A DNA stretch of 64,000 bases from an uncultured Collinsella sp. (lineage in GTDB: Bacteria; Actinomycetota; Coriobacteriia; Coriobacteriales; Coriobacteriaceae). How positions within the stretch are numbered: the first letter of the stretch is position 1; each line of letters begins with the position of its first letter. Made by a program: the position numbers and the translations under genes. Below, piece by piece: positions 45,493-53,217 of the stretch. The stretch covers positions 1 through 64,000 of the forward strand of contig CALAMG010000004.1 in NCBI GenBank assembly GCA_937925715.1, written 5' to 3'. Under the pieces are notes generated by a model. The model worked only from the letters and a program-made list of their open reading frames with translations. It did not search any database and was not told where the DNA came from.

Positions 45493-46497
45493 TTGCAAAT
45501 ACGGCGGGCAGCGACCGACATAACCGAGCTCTACGCACCACAGTTTGAGCAGTTTGGCCTGGAGCTTTCCGGCAAGGGCGCTGTCTTTACCGGCGAGGTG
45601 GCAAACGATCGGGCGCACGGACGCGCATGGATCATGCCCCTCTCCCCTGCCTGCATCGTCATGGAGCATTTCATCACCCCGACGCACGATATGCACCTGG
45701 CCGAATACACACCCGAGCCATATGCCTGCGTGAGCGAGGTCAGCGCGCCCACACTTACATGCATGCCCGAGGCTGGCATAACGCCCGCGAACCTCAAACC
45801 ATTGCATGGACCGTGGCCAAACAATGCCGTTTGCAGCTTTATCCAAGATAACTGTGGCGAGGAATTAAGCCCGCTGTTTGCGGGGGAGCTCTATCACTCG
45901 CGCTCGGTGCTCTTTTTGCCTGGATATTTTGACGAACTGGAGCACCGCTATCCCACCGAGTTCGCGGGAATCTTTGAGGCGTTTGCCGAGCCATGGCACG
46001 AGGAAGCGACGTCTGCCATCTGCCACACGCTGCGCCGGATTAACGAGGACCGCGCCCGCACCGTAGGCGGACACGTCTATATGCAGGGCATCGTGGAGAC
46101 CATGGTCGCGGAGCTCGCCTGTTCGCGCGCGGCCCACAAGCAGGCGCGGCAGGCGGCAGACACACGCGTCAGCATAACCATTGCCGAAGAAGCAACGGCA
46201 ATGATTGAGCGCGCGCTCGACAAAGGCAGACGTGTGGGTATCAACGAGGTGGCCGAGAGGCTCTACACAAGCCGCTCCAAACTATGCGCCACCTTTAAGG
46301 CCCAAACAGGCGAGTCGATGGGCGCCTACATTCGCAGACGCCGTATGGAGCGAGCACAGGACCTTTTGGCCGATAGCGGGCTCACGATAGCGCAGGTAGC
46401 AGAGCGGCTCGACTACCCTCAGCAAGCCGCCTTCGCCCAAGCCTTCAAACAATACACCGGCACCACCCCCACCGCTTGGCGAAGCAAGCATCGCTAA
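45493..46497 (+). CDS. AraC-family transcriptional regulator
   Basis: This 334-residue protein has an unrecognised N-terminal sensor part and a C-terminal double HTH of the AraC type: NEVAERLYTSRSKLCATFKAQTGESM, then IAQVAERLDYPQQAAFAQAFKQYTG, ending TPTAWRSKHR. The likely start is a TTG at 45493 preceded by AAAGGAAAGGG; a downstream ATG would remove conserved-looking sensor sequence. It is divergent from the ABC transporter pair, which it probably controls in response to the transported compound, as YbtA-type regulators do. Confidence 0.85.
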   Translation: MQIRRAATDITELYAPQFEQFGLELSGKGAVFTGEVANDRAHGRAWIMPLSPACIVMEHFITPTHDMHLAEYTPEPYACVSEVSAPTLTCMPEAGITPANLKPLHGPWPNNAVCSFIQDNCGEELSPLFAGELYHSRSVLFLPGYFDELEHRYPTEFAGIFEAFAEPWHEEATSAICHTLRRINEDRARTVGGHVYMQGIVETMVAELACSRAAHKQARQAADTRVSITIAEEATAMIERALDKGRRVGINEVAERLYTSRSKLCATFKAQTGESMGAYIRRRRMERAQDLLADSGLTIAQVAERLDYPQQAAFAQAFKQYTGTTPTAWRSKHR

Positions 46498-46561
46498 GGC
46501 CCAAGCTCCCTGGCCGTAACGGAGCGATTAATTAGCCACCGCCCGTCAGCTCACCCAGGAT

Positions 46562-47926
46562 CTAAACGTCAAGATGCGCACAATCAAGCGCCTTTTTGAT
46601 AAGAGGGACAGATCGATCAGCCAAATACAACGGAATGTTGAGCACCCCGTCGTCGAGCTTTAGGTTCTTAAGTGAGTAGCGGACCCTCAATGGAGTCGTC
46701 TCCGCATGCTTGTCGGCATAGTACTTAAGGCTCTTGGAGTGAACGACCTCTCCCGATTTGACCTCGACGGGAACGATTTCGTTTCCGACTTGAATCAAAA
46801 AATCGACTTCGTGCTTCGGCTTCTCGTTTGTCCAGTAACGCGGAGCAGCATCTAACTGTGAAAGTAATGCCTGAAGCACATAGTTCTCGGCGAACGAACC
46901 TTTGAACTCCGAAAATAGCGCATCCGAGATGGCAAAAGCGGACGCATCCAGCCTTGCCATGCGGCGCAGCAAGCCGACATCAAGACAGTAGACTTTAAAT
47001 GCCTTGAGGTCATCGTACGCAGAGAGCGGCACACCACCGGCAGCATTAAGGCGAACCGCCGTGATGAGCCCAGCATCGGCAAGCCATTCCAGAGCATCCT
47101 CGTATTCTCGAGCACGAGCCCCCTCGCGCACCGCACCCCAAACGAACTTTTTGTTCTCGCGCGCCAACTGAGCTGGAATCGAGTTCCATATTTGCGAAAG
47201 CTTGGCGAACTGCGCACGGCCACCATGCTTGGCAAAATCGCGCTCGTAGGAATCCAAGAGATCAGACAACACCTTATCGACCTGAACGATATCGCCCGTC
47301 TCCACCCACCGGCCAAGAGCCTCTGGCATGCCGCCGCATGCAAAATAACGACGAAGATGCTCGACGAGACGGACATGGAAGAAATCGGGCACTGTTTCGA
47401 TCTGATCCAGGCCGCCAAGGTATTCGTCGTAGTTTGCAGCGCCCTCGGCTTTCAGAAACTCGGAAAAGCTCATGGGGCGCATCTCCATGAACTCGACCTT
47501 TCCCACCGGAAAAGCGCTGGTCTCACGGGACAAGCGAACGCCCAACAAAGACCCTGCGCATGCGACGTGATACTCGGGGGCCTCGTCACAGAAGTATTTA
47601 AGGGCGCCGACTGCAGAAGGACAATCCTGGATCTCATCAATAATAAGCAGCGTTTTGCCGGGATCGATAGGCTGTCCAAGTGCCAGGGAAAGATTTGAGA
47701 TGATCCGTCGAGGATCGCGCGTACCTTCGAAAAACTGAGCGTACTCGCTCTGTACCCCAGGTGACGGCTCCTCGAGCGTCAGATACACAAAATTGATGTA
47801 CGAGGTTCGGCCGAACTCCTTAAGCGCCCACGTCTTTCCAACCTGGCGCGCCCCCTTAAGGATAAGCGGCTTACGATATTCTGACGCTTTCCAAGCGTTA
47901 AGCTTGGCAATGATATCTCGCTGCAT
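46562..47926 (-). CDS. AAA+ ATPase with DUF4143 domain
   Basis: This 454-residue protein starts with an AAA_14 ATPase domain: Walker A ILKGARQVGKTW, Walker B LLIIDEIQDCP and the sensor region HVACAGSLLGV. The C-terminal DUF4143 domain has the nuclease-like core KHEVDFLI and EIVPVEVKSG, a PD-(D/E)xK-type pattern. Such proteins are widespread in gut anaerobes; their function is not established, though restriction, regulation or mobile-element roles are discussed. The ATG at 47926 follows GGGAGGTTCGTCC. A 75-bp palindromic region lies 19 bp upstream. Confidence 0.92.
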   Translation of the reverse strand: MQRDIIAKLNAWKASEYRKPLILKGARQVGKTWALKEFGRTSYINFVYLTLEEPSPGVQSEYAQFFEGTRDPRRIISNLSLALGQPIDPGKTLLIIDEIQDCPSAVGALKYFCDEAPEYHVACAGSLLGVRLSRETSAFPVGKVEFMEMRPMSFSEFLKAEGAANYDEYLGGLDQIETVPDFFHVRLVEHLRRYFACGGMPEALGRWVETGDIVQVDKVLSDLLDSYERDFAKHGGRAQFAKLSQIWNSIPAQLARENKKFVWGAVREGARAREYEDALEWLADAGLITAVRLNAAGGVPLSAYDDLKAFKVYCLDVGLLRRMARLDASAFAISDALFSEFKGSFAENYVLQALLSQLDAAPRYWTNEKPKHEVDFLIQVGNEIVPVEVKSGEVVHSKSLKYYADKHAETTPLRVRYSLKNLKLDDGVLNIPLYLADRSVPLIKKALDCAHLDV

Positions 47927-47945
47927 GGACGAACCTCCCGCAAAG

Positions 47946-48020
47946 AAACTTCCGTAAACGTGATATTTCCCACATTTTACCCTAGGTAAAACGTGACATT
48001 TATCACATTTACGGAAGTTT
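47946..48020. repeat. Palindromic region upstream of the DUF4143 ATPase
   Basis: AAACTTCCGTAAACGTGATA (47946-47965) and its near-exact complement (48001-48020) differ at one position. The centre contains a second near-palindrome, TTTTACCCTAGGTAAAA. The unit lies just before the ATPase start and could be an operator, a promoter-borne repeat or a small mobile element. Confidence 0.7.
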
Positions 48021-48060
48021 TAAGCTCATTTCGCCACACTCTCATCACATTTATTGCAAT

Positions 48061-48087
48061 GTGACAAAGGGACAGTCCCTTTGTCAC
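48061..48087. repeat. Perfect 12-bp inverted repeat
   Basis: GTGACAAAGGGA and TCCCTTTGTCAC flank CAG. It resembles palindromic repeat B in its AAAGGGAC core but is a different sequence. It lies between the ATPase promoter palindrome and the structured hairpin after gatB. Confidence 0.75.
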
Positions 48088-48172
48088 CCGCACAAAAATG
48101 GACGCGCCAACGGCGCCCTCATTCACCAAATTCCATTCAGCCCCACCTGACCCGAACGGCCAAGTCGTCACA

Positions 48173-48313
48173 GAACCCGGGAGCCCCGGCAGGGCAGGCG
48201 CTTGCTCAAAATGAGTTCCGCACGCAAAGAAGGCCACTTAATGTGGCCTTCGTCTTGCGCAGGACTGTTCGAAATTTTGAGGAAGCACCCGCCCTGCCGG
48301 GGCTCCCGGGTTC
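48173..48313 (-). repeat. Long structured hairpin, copy 2 of the conserved family
   Basis: The 40-bp arms (48173-48212 and 48274-48313) differ at three positions. The apical 56 nt (48213-48268, minus strand) contain ACAGTCCTG, CACATTAAGTG and CGTGCGGAACTC with the same spacing as in the copy at 26376-26431. The inner stem is GAAGGCCAC/GTGGCCTTC instead of CGGAGAGCAC/GTGCTCTCCG. It starts 4 nt after the gatB stop codon, in the sense direction, and probably forms the 3' end of that transcript. Confidence 0.85.
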
Positions 48314-48317
48314 CCGT

Positions 48318-49994
48318 TTACGAGAGCGACGTTCTCAGCAACTCGTTGAAGAGCTTCGGGTTGCCCTTGCCGCGGCTCGCCTTCATGCACTGGCCCACCA
48401 AAAAGCCGATGACCTTCTGGTTGCCGTCACGATACTGCTGCGCCTGATCGGCACAGTTTGCCAGCACCTCGTCCACGATCGGCTGCAGCGCGCCGGCATC
48501 GCTCACCTGACGCATACCGCGCTCGTCGACGATCTTGTTGGGGTCGTCGCCGGTCTGGGCCATGGCCTCAAAGACCTCGTGCGCCTGGTTGGAGCTGATG
48601 GCATCGGTCGCCAGCAGCTTGGCCAGCGCTGCCACCTGGGCCGGCGCGATGCCGGACTCGGCCAGCGAGACGCCCGCACCCTTAAGGTAGGCGATCATCT
48701 CGTTCACCAGCAGGTTTGCGACCGTCTGGACCTCCTTGCCAGCCATACCGGCAGCGGCAGCCTCAAAGAAGTCGGCAAACTCGGGGTCGCCGGCGATCTG
48801 CTCGGCATCGGCCGCCTTAATGCCAAAGTCGGCCTCAAAACGGACGCGCTTGGCATCGGGCAGCTCGGGGATCTCGCCGCGGCAGCGATCGATGAACTCG
48901 TCGTCCAGATCGAAGGGCGCCAGATCGGGGTCGGGGAACAGACGATAGTCGTCGGCCGTCTCCTTCACACGCATAACCACGGTGCGCTTGCGGCTAGGCT
49001 CCCAGTGACGGGTCTCCTGGTAGATAATGCCGCCCTCCTCGAGCACCTCGGCCTGACGGCAGATCTCGTAGGCAAGGCCATCGTGCAGGCTCTTAAACGA
49101 GTTGAGGTTCTTGAGCTCGGTCTTGGTACCCAGCTTGGTCTCGCCGCGGCGGCGCAGCGACACGTTGCCGTCGCAACGCATGGAGCCCTTCTCCATGGAG
49201 CAGTCCGAAATGCCCAGCGTCACAAAGATGCGACGGAGCTTTTCCATAAACAGGCGAGCCTCCTCGGGCGTGCGCAGATCGGGCTCAGTCACGAGCTCGA
49301 TCAGCGGCGTGCCGCAGCGGTTGTAGTCGACGAGCGACTCGGCAGCGGCGGTAATGCGGCCCTCGGCACCGCCTACGTGGACCATCTTGGCGGCGTCCTC
49401 CTCCATGTGGATGCGCAGGATGCGAATGGGCACCGTGTAAGAACCGTCCTCGCGACGCTCGGGCATCTGCAGGTTGGACGCATCATAGCTAGCCAGATGG
49501 CCGGCGCGCTGATTACCCTCGCGCATGGTCGACGTCATGGACGTAGACAGGCCCTCGGCGTTGGCCGAGGCGCTCGCCAGGCTCTGAGCCTCGGCCTCGC
49601 CGAATGCGCAGTCGGGGCGCTCGGCGGCACCGCGACCGGTCACATCCAGATCCAGGTGACCGTACATGGCAAAGGCGACCGGACCCTGCGTGGTCTGGAA
49701 GTTCTTGGCCATGTCGGGATAGAAGTAGTGCTTGCGGTAGAACATCGAGTGGCGCTGAATCTCGCAGTTGGTGGCGAGACCGGCCTTGACGATGCTCTCG
49801 ATGGCGCGCTTGTTGGGCACCGGCAGGGCGCCGGGCAGGCCCAGGCACACCGGGCACACGTTGGCGTTGGGTTCGTCATCGTGGCTGAGCTTGCAGTTGC
49901 AGAACATCTTGGTATCGAGTGCGGTGAGCTCGGTATGGATCTCCAGGCCGATCACGGCCTCCCAATCCTGCAGGACCTCGGAAAGCTCCTTCAT
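48318..49994 (-). CDS. gatB: Asp/Glu-tRNA amidotransferase subunit B
   Basis: GatB activates Glu-tRNA(Gln) or Asp-tRNA(Asn) and receives ammonia from GatA. The 558-residue protein has WEAVIGLEIHTEL, the zinc cysteines CNC (32-34) and CPVC (47-50), RKHYFYPDMAKNFQ, RIHMEEDAAKMVH, GTKTELKNLNSFKS and the C-terminal YqeY-like helical domain ending NPKLFNELL. It is about 50-80 residues longer than usual because of an Ala/Ser-rich insert around residues 119-185, between GHLDLDV and ILRIHMEED. Its start overlaps the gatA stop codon by one base. Confidence 0.96.
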   Translation of the reverse strand: MKELSEVLQDWEAVIGLEIHTELTALDTKMFCNCKLSHDDEPNANVCPVCLGLPGALPVPNKRAIESIVKAGLATNCEIQRHSMFYRKHYFYPDMAKNFQTTQGPVAFAMYGHLDLDVTGRGAAERPDCAFGEAEAQSLASASANAEGLSTSMTSTMREGNQRAGHLASYDASNLQMPERREDGSYTVPIRILRIHMEEDAAKMVHVGGAEGRITAAAESLVDYNRCGTPLIELVTEPDLRTPEEARLFMEKLRRIFVTLGISDCSMEKGSMRCDGNVSLRRRGETKLGTKTELKNLNSFKSLHDGLAYEICRQAEVLEEGGIIYQETRHWEPSRKRTVVMRVKETADDYRLFPDPDLAPFDLDDEFIDRCRGEIPELPDAKRVRFEADFGIKAADAEQIAGDPEFADFFEAAAAGMAGKEVQTVANLLVNEMIAYLKGAGVSLAESGIAPAQVAALAKLLATDAISSNQAHEVFEAMAQTGDDPNKIVDERGMRQVSDAGALQPIVDEVLANCADQAQQYRDGNQKVIGFLVGQCMKASRGKGNPKLFNELLRTSLS

Positions 49995-51508
49995 TACAGC
50001 TCGCCTCCCTTCCCGGCAAAATCGGGCGCGACGGAAAGCGCGGGCGCACCCGTGGTGGCATCGGCAAAGCCGCGCTCCAGGGCGCGGGCAAACGTGAGCA
50101 GCTGACGGTCCTTAAAGGCCGGACCCACCAGCTGGGCAGAAACGGGCAGCTGAGTATCCTCGCCCAAGCCCAGCGGCACCGAGATACCACCGTTGCCGCA
50201 AATGTTGAGCGAAATGGTGTACAGGTCGGAGAGGTACATCTGCGTGGGGTCGCTGATCTCGCCAAACTTAAAGGCCGTGCGCGGCGAGGCGGGCATGAGG
50301 ATGGTGTCCACCTTGGCATACGCGGCGTCGTAGTCCTGCGTGATGAGCGTGCGGGCCTTTTGCGCGGCGTAGTAGTACTTGTCGTACACGCCCGAGCTCA
50401 GCAGGTAGGCGCCGAGCATCTGACGGCGCTTGGCCTCGGCGCCAAAGCCGTGGGCGCGCGAGAGCGAGCTCTGGTCGGACAGGTTAGCGCAGCCCTCCTC
50501 CTGATAGCCGTAGCGAATGCCGTCAAAACGGGCCAGGTTGGAGAACGCCTCGGCCGGGCCGATGACGTAGTAGGCGGCGATGGCGGCGTCCAGGTGCGGC
50601 AGATCGACCTCGACCAGCTCGGCACCTTGGTTCTGTAGCTCCTGGGCGGCGCGCTGAACAGCGGCCTTGACCTCGGGCGTCAGGCCTTCGGCCTCCATAA
50701 ACGCAGGGATGATACCCACGCGCTTGCCCTCGATGCTGTCGTTGAGATGCTCGGTAAAGTCGACGGCACAATCCTGGCTGGTGCAGTCGTACGGATCGCG
50801 GCCCGCGCCGGTAAGCGCGTTCATGGCCAGCGCGACATCCTCGACCGTGCGGCCAAAGGGTCCCACCTGGTCGAGCGACGAGCCAAAGGCCACCACGCCG
50901 TAACGGCTCACGGCGCCGTACGTGGGCTTAAAGCCCACCACGCCGCACAGCGACGCCGGCTGGCGAATGGAGCCGCCGGTATCCGAGCCCAGCGAGAGCG
51001 CGACCTCGCCCGCAGCGACGGCTGCAGCGGAGCCGCCCGAAGAGCCGCCAGGCACGCGCTCGGTATCCCAGGGGTTGTTGGTGCGGTGGAAGGCCGAGCT
51101 CTCGGTAGAGCTGCCAAAGGCAAACTCGTCCATGTTGGCCTTGCCCATGGGCAGGCAGCCGGCATCGAGCATGCGCTGAACGCAGGTGGCGGTGTAGACG
51201 CTCTGGTAATCCTCGAGCATGCGGGAAGCGCAGGTGGTGCGCGTGCCCACGAGGTTCATGTTGTCCTTGATGGCCAGCGGCACGCCCGCGAGCGGGGGCA
51301 GCGGCTTGCCAGCGGCGCGGTCGGCATCCACGCGCGCGGCAGCCTCGAGCGCAAGCTCGGGCGCCACCTGCAGGAATGCCTGGACCCCACCCTCGCGCGC
51401 CTCGATGGCGGCAAAGGAGGCCTGGGCCACCTCGGTAGCGGTAAAGTCGCCGGCGGCAACGCCCGCGGCGATCTGGGCAGCGGTAAGGGAATCGAAACTC
51501 TGCGCCAT
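49994..51508 (-). CDS. gatA: Asp/Glu-tRNA amidotransferase subunit A
   Basis: GatA is the glutaminase of the GatCAB complex. The 504-residue amidase-signature protein has the Ser-cisSer-Lys triad: Lys81 in LAIKDNMN, cis-Ser156 in PGGSSGGSAAAVAAG and nucleophile Ser180 in SDTGGSIRQPAS. The middle gene of gatCAB, it overlaps both neighbours by one base (TAATG), so the three subunits are made in a coupled way. The organism probably lacks one of the direct Gln or Asn tRNA synthetases (known role of the complex). Confidence 0.97.
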   Translation of the reverse strand: MAQSFDSLTAAQIAAGVAAGDFTATEVAQASFAAIEAREGGVQAFLQVAPELALEAAARVDADRAAGKPLPPLAGVPLAIKDNMNLVGTRTTCASRMLEDYQSVYTATCVQRMLDAGCLPMGKANMDEFAFGSSTESSAFHRTNNPWDTERVPGGSSGGSAAAVAAGEVALSLGSDTGGSIRQPASLCGVVGFKPTYGAVSRYGVVAFGSSLDQVGPFGRTVEDVALAMNALTGAGRDPYDCTSQDCAVDFTEHLNDSIEGKRVGIIPAFMEAEGLTPEVKAAVQRAAQELQNQGAELVEVDLPHLDAAIAAYYVIGPAEAFSNLARFDGIRYGYQEEGCANLSDQSSLSRAHGFGAEAKRRQMLGAYLLSSGVYDKYYYAAQKARTLITQDYDAAYAKVDTILMPASPRTAFKFGEISDPTQMYLSDLYTISLNICGNGGISVPLGLGEDTQLPVSAQLVGPAFKDRQLLTFARALERGFADATTGAPALSVAPDFAGKGGEL

Positions 51509-51819
51509 TACTCGCTCTCCCCCTCTCCCAAAATGGACGGCACGCGGAAGTAGCGGTCGCGCGCGCTGCCGGCGTTTTCGAGCGCGACGTCGAGCGGTAG
51601 GTCGCGCTCGGGCTCGCGCAGGTCATCGCCCATCACGTTGGACAGGCTTCCGATAGGATGGAACGTGGGCTCCACGTCGGGCAAGTCATATTGCAGGACG
51701 GGCTCGAGCATCTGGACGGCGTCGTTCATGTAGGACGTCATCTGGGTGAGCTCGTCATCGGTCAGTGCGATCTTTGCGTACTCGGCGATGCCGCGCACGT
51801 CTTTCTCGCTGAGTGCCAT
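51508..51819 (-). CDS. gatC: Asp/Glu-tRNA amidotransferase subunit C
   Basis: The 103-residue protein is the small belt subunit that holds GatA and GatB together. It begins MALSEKDVRGIAEYAKIALT, contains VQMLEPVLQYDLPDVEPTFH and ends DRYFRVPSILGEGE, all typical of GatC. The ATG at 51819 follows GGAAGGGAGCGCCT. It is the first gene of gatCAB. Confidence 0.95.
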   Translation of the reverse strand: MALSEKDVRGIAEYAKIALTDDELTQMTSYMNDAVQMLEPVLQYDLPDVEPTFHPIGSLSNVMGDDLREPERDLPLDVALENAGSARDRYFRVPSILGEGESE

Positions 51820-51955
51820 AGGCGCTCCCTTCCGCATAACAGATAAACCGCTCTAGTATACAAGGCCACGCCGCTTGGAGCAGGCGCTTTACCTAAATGC
51901 AGCGAAAACGTAACGAGGGCGGCGGGTTGGCAGGCGGCGGGCCGGCGGTTCTACA

Positions 51956-52046
51956 GCGAAACCGCACCGTCCATAGCGAAAACCGTCTCGCCCACAACGA
52001 AAACCATCCCGCCCGAAACGAAAACCGTCCCGCCCACAACGAAAAG
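51956..52046. repeat. Short tandem repeat, 20-21-bp period
   Basis: Units of the form ACGAAAACCGTCCCGCCCAC start at 51956, 51976, 51997, 52018 and (partial) 52039. On the minus strand one frame reads as repeated GRDGFR, but the frame has no other sign of coding. Confidence 0.8.
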
Positions 52047-52103
52047 CATCACAACATTCGACGCTTATCGTCAAAATCGAGATTTTCGCCGAATGTTGTG
52101 ATG
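52047..52103. repeat. Palindromic repeat A, copy 1
   Basis: CATCACAACATTCG (52047-52060) is perfectly mirrored at 52090-52103, and the middle contains AAAATC-GA-GATTTT. A second copy lies at 63051-63109. Repeat B lies 16 bp away here and about 34 bp away at the other locus. Confidence 0.85.
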
Positions 52104-52118
52104 GTTTGGAAGCCCCGA

Positions 52119-52154
52119 CCACCACAAAGGTGCCTGTCCCCGTTGCGGTGGTTC
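52119..52154. repeat. Palindromic repeat B, copy 2 (imperfect)
   Basis: ACCACCACAAAGGTGCCTG is followed by TCCCCGTTGCGGTGGT, an imperfect version of the palindrome at 17095. It lies 11 bp after the sortase stop codon on the minus strand and may end that transcript. Confidence 0.75.
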
Positions 52155-52165
52155 TGAAGAATGTC

Positions 52166-53104
52166 TTATGCCGAGGCTTTGGCCTTGCGGCGCTTGCGGA
52201 CCGCGTGGATCACGATGTCCAGCAGCAACAGCACAATGGCCACGACCACAATGAGCACGGCAAACTCACGCTTGCCCCAGTGGCGGCCGGCCAGCGACTT
52301 TTGCTTGTCGACGTCCTTCTTGTTGTACTTGGTGCGCACGCAATGCACCAGCAGGCGATGGTCGTTCACGCCGTAGGGCGTGCAGGTGACGAGCGTCACC
52401 TTGTCGGCGCCGGGCTCGATGGTCAGCGACTCCATCTCCTCGGGCAGCACCACCTCGGAGTCCACCATCTTGTAGGCGAGCGTCTTGTTCATGGTGTGCA
52501 GCAGCACCAGGTCGCCGGGCTCCAGCGAGTGGATGTCGTCGAACATGCTCAGGTTGCGCATGCCCGAGTGCGCGGTGAGCACGCAATGCGTCGAGGTTCC
52601 GCCCACCGGCAGGCTCGTGCCCTCCAGGTGGCCGACGCCCGCCATAAGGACTTCTTCGCTCGTGCCGTGGTAGATGGGCATGCTCACGTCGATGGAGGGG
52701 ATCTCGACCCAGCTCATCATGGGGTCGCGGTCAAAGATGAGCTGCTGGGCGTAGGGCTCGATCTGGTCGGCGGGAAGCTCGGTGGCCTCGCCCGCCAGCT
52801 GCTCGTTAAAGGAGCGCGCCTGGAGCAGGATACGCTCGCGCTCCTCGGCAGACAGCGCGTCCACGGTGCTGGACACGGTGCTGATCTGGTTGAACACGCC
52901 CGAGGCCTCGAGCCGGTCCAAGATCCACGGCCAGGTCATAAGGCCCACGCCGATAAGGATGATGACGATGGTGATGAGCCGGTCGGCCCAGCGCGGAAGT
53001 CGCTTGCGGCGACGCTTGGGCTTTGGTTGAGGTTTGGGCTGAGGGCTTGAGCCGCCGTTGTCCGCGGCGTTATTGCTCTTCATATGTTTGGCGCCCTGCA
53101 CCAT
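52166..53104 (-). CDS. Class C sortase (pilin polymerase)
   Basis: This 312-residue transpeptidase links pilin subunits through isopeptide bonds. It has an N-terminal membrane helix (about 42-62), the catalytic residues His179 in TAHSG, Cys241 in TLVTCTPYG and Arg250 in NDHRLLV, and a second membrane helix at the C-terminus (about 283-303) followed by a basic tail, the class C topology. The proline/lysine-rich N-terminus is cytoplasmic. The pilin genes lie upstream on the same strand, separated from it by an HTH regulator. The start is the ATG at 53104. Confidence 0.93.
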   Translation of the reverse strand: MVQGAKHMKSNNAADNGGSSPQPKPQPKPKRRRKRLPRWADRLITIVIILIGVGLMTWPWILDRLEASGVFNQISTVSSTVDALSAEERERILLQARSFNEQLAGEATELPADQIEPYAQQLIFDRDPMMSWVEIPSIDVSMPIYHGTSEEVLMAGVGHLEGTSLPVGGTSTHCVLTAHSGMRNLSMFDDIHSLEPGDLVLLHTMNKTLAYKMVDSEVVLPEEMESLTIEPGADKVTLVTCTPYGVNDHRLLVHCVRTKYNKKDVDKQKSLAGRHWGKREFAVLIVVVAIVLLLLDIVIHAVRKRRKAKASA

Positions 53105-53217
53105 CGCCGGTCACTCCTCTACAACTCAAGTTGTCTAAACAAATAATAGCCGATTAGCGAGCTCATGCGCCGGACAACGCAGCTAGGACCGAAACGCCGC
53201 GAATTCTTGGAGACCTT

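Larger units (their letters stand above)
51820..52165. other. Repeat-filled gap between sortase and gatC
   Basis: This 346-bp gap has no gene. It contains a 20-21-bp tandem array at 51956-52046, palindromic repeat A at 52047-52103 and palindromic repeat B at 52119-52154. The remainder, 51820-51955, presumably holds the gatC promoter, which I cannot place. Confidence 0.6.

Noticed and set aside
48054..50105. 683-codon open frame opposite gatB
   Set aside because: Antisense shadow; it also runs through the palindromes at 48061 and 48173, which are not coding.
51889..52125. 78-codon gene with GRDGFR repeats
   Set aside because: The frame arises from the 21-bp tandem array and repeat A, and has no ribosome-binding site or family match.
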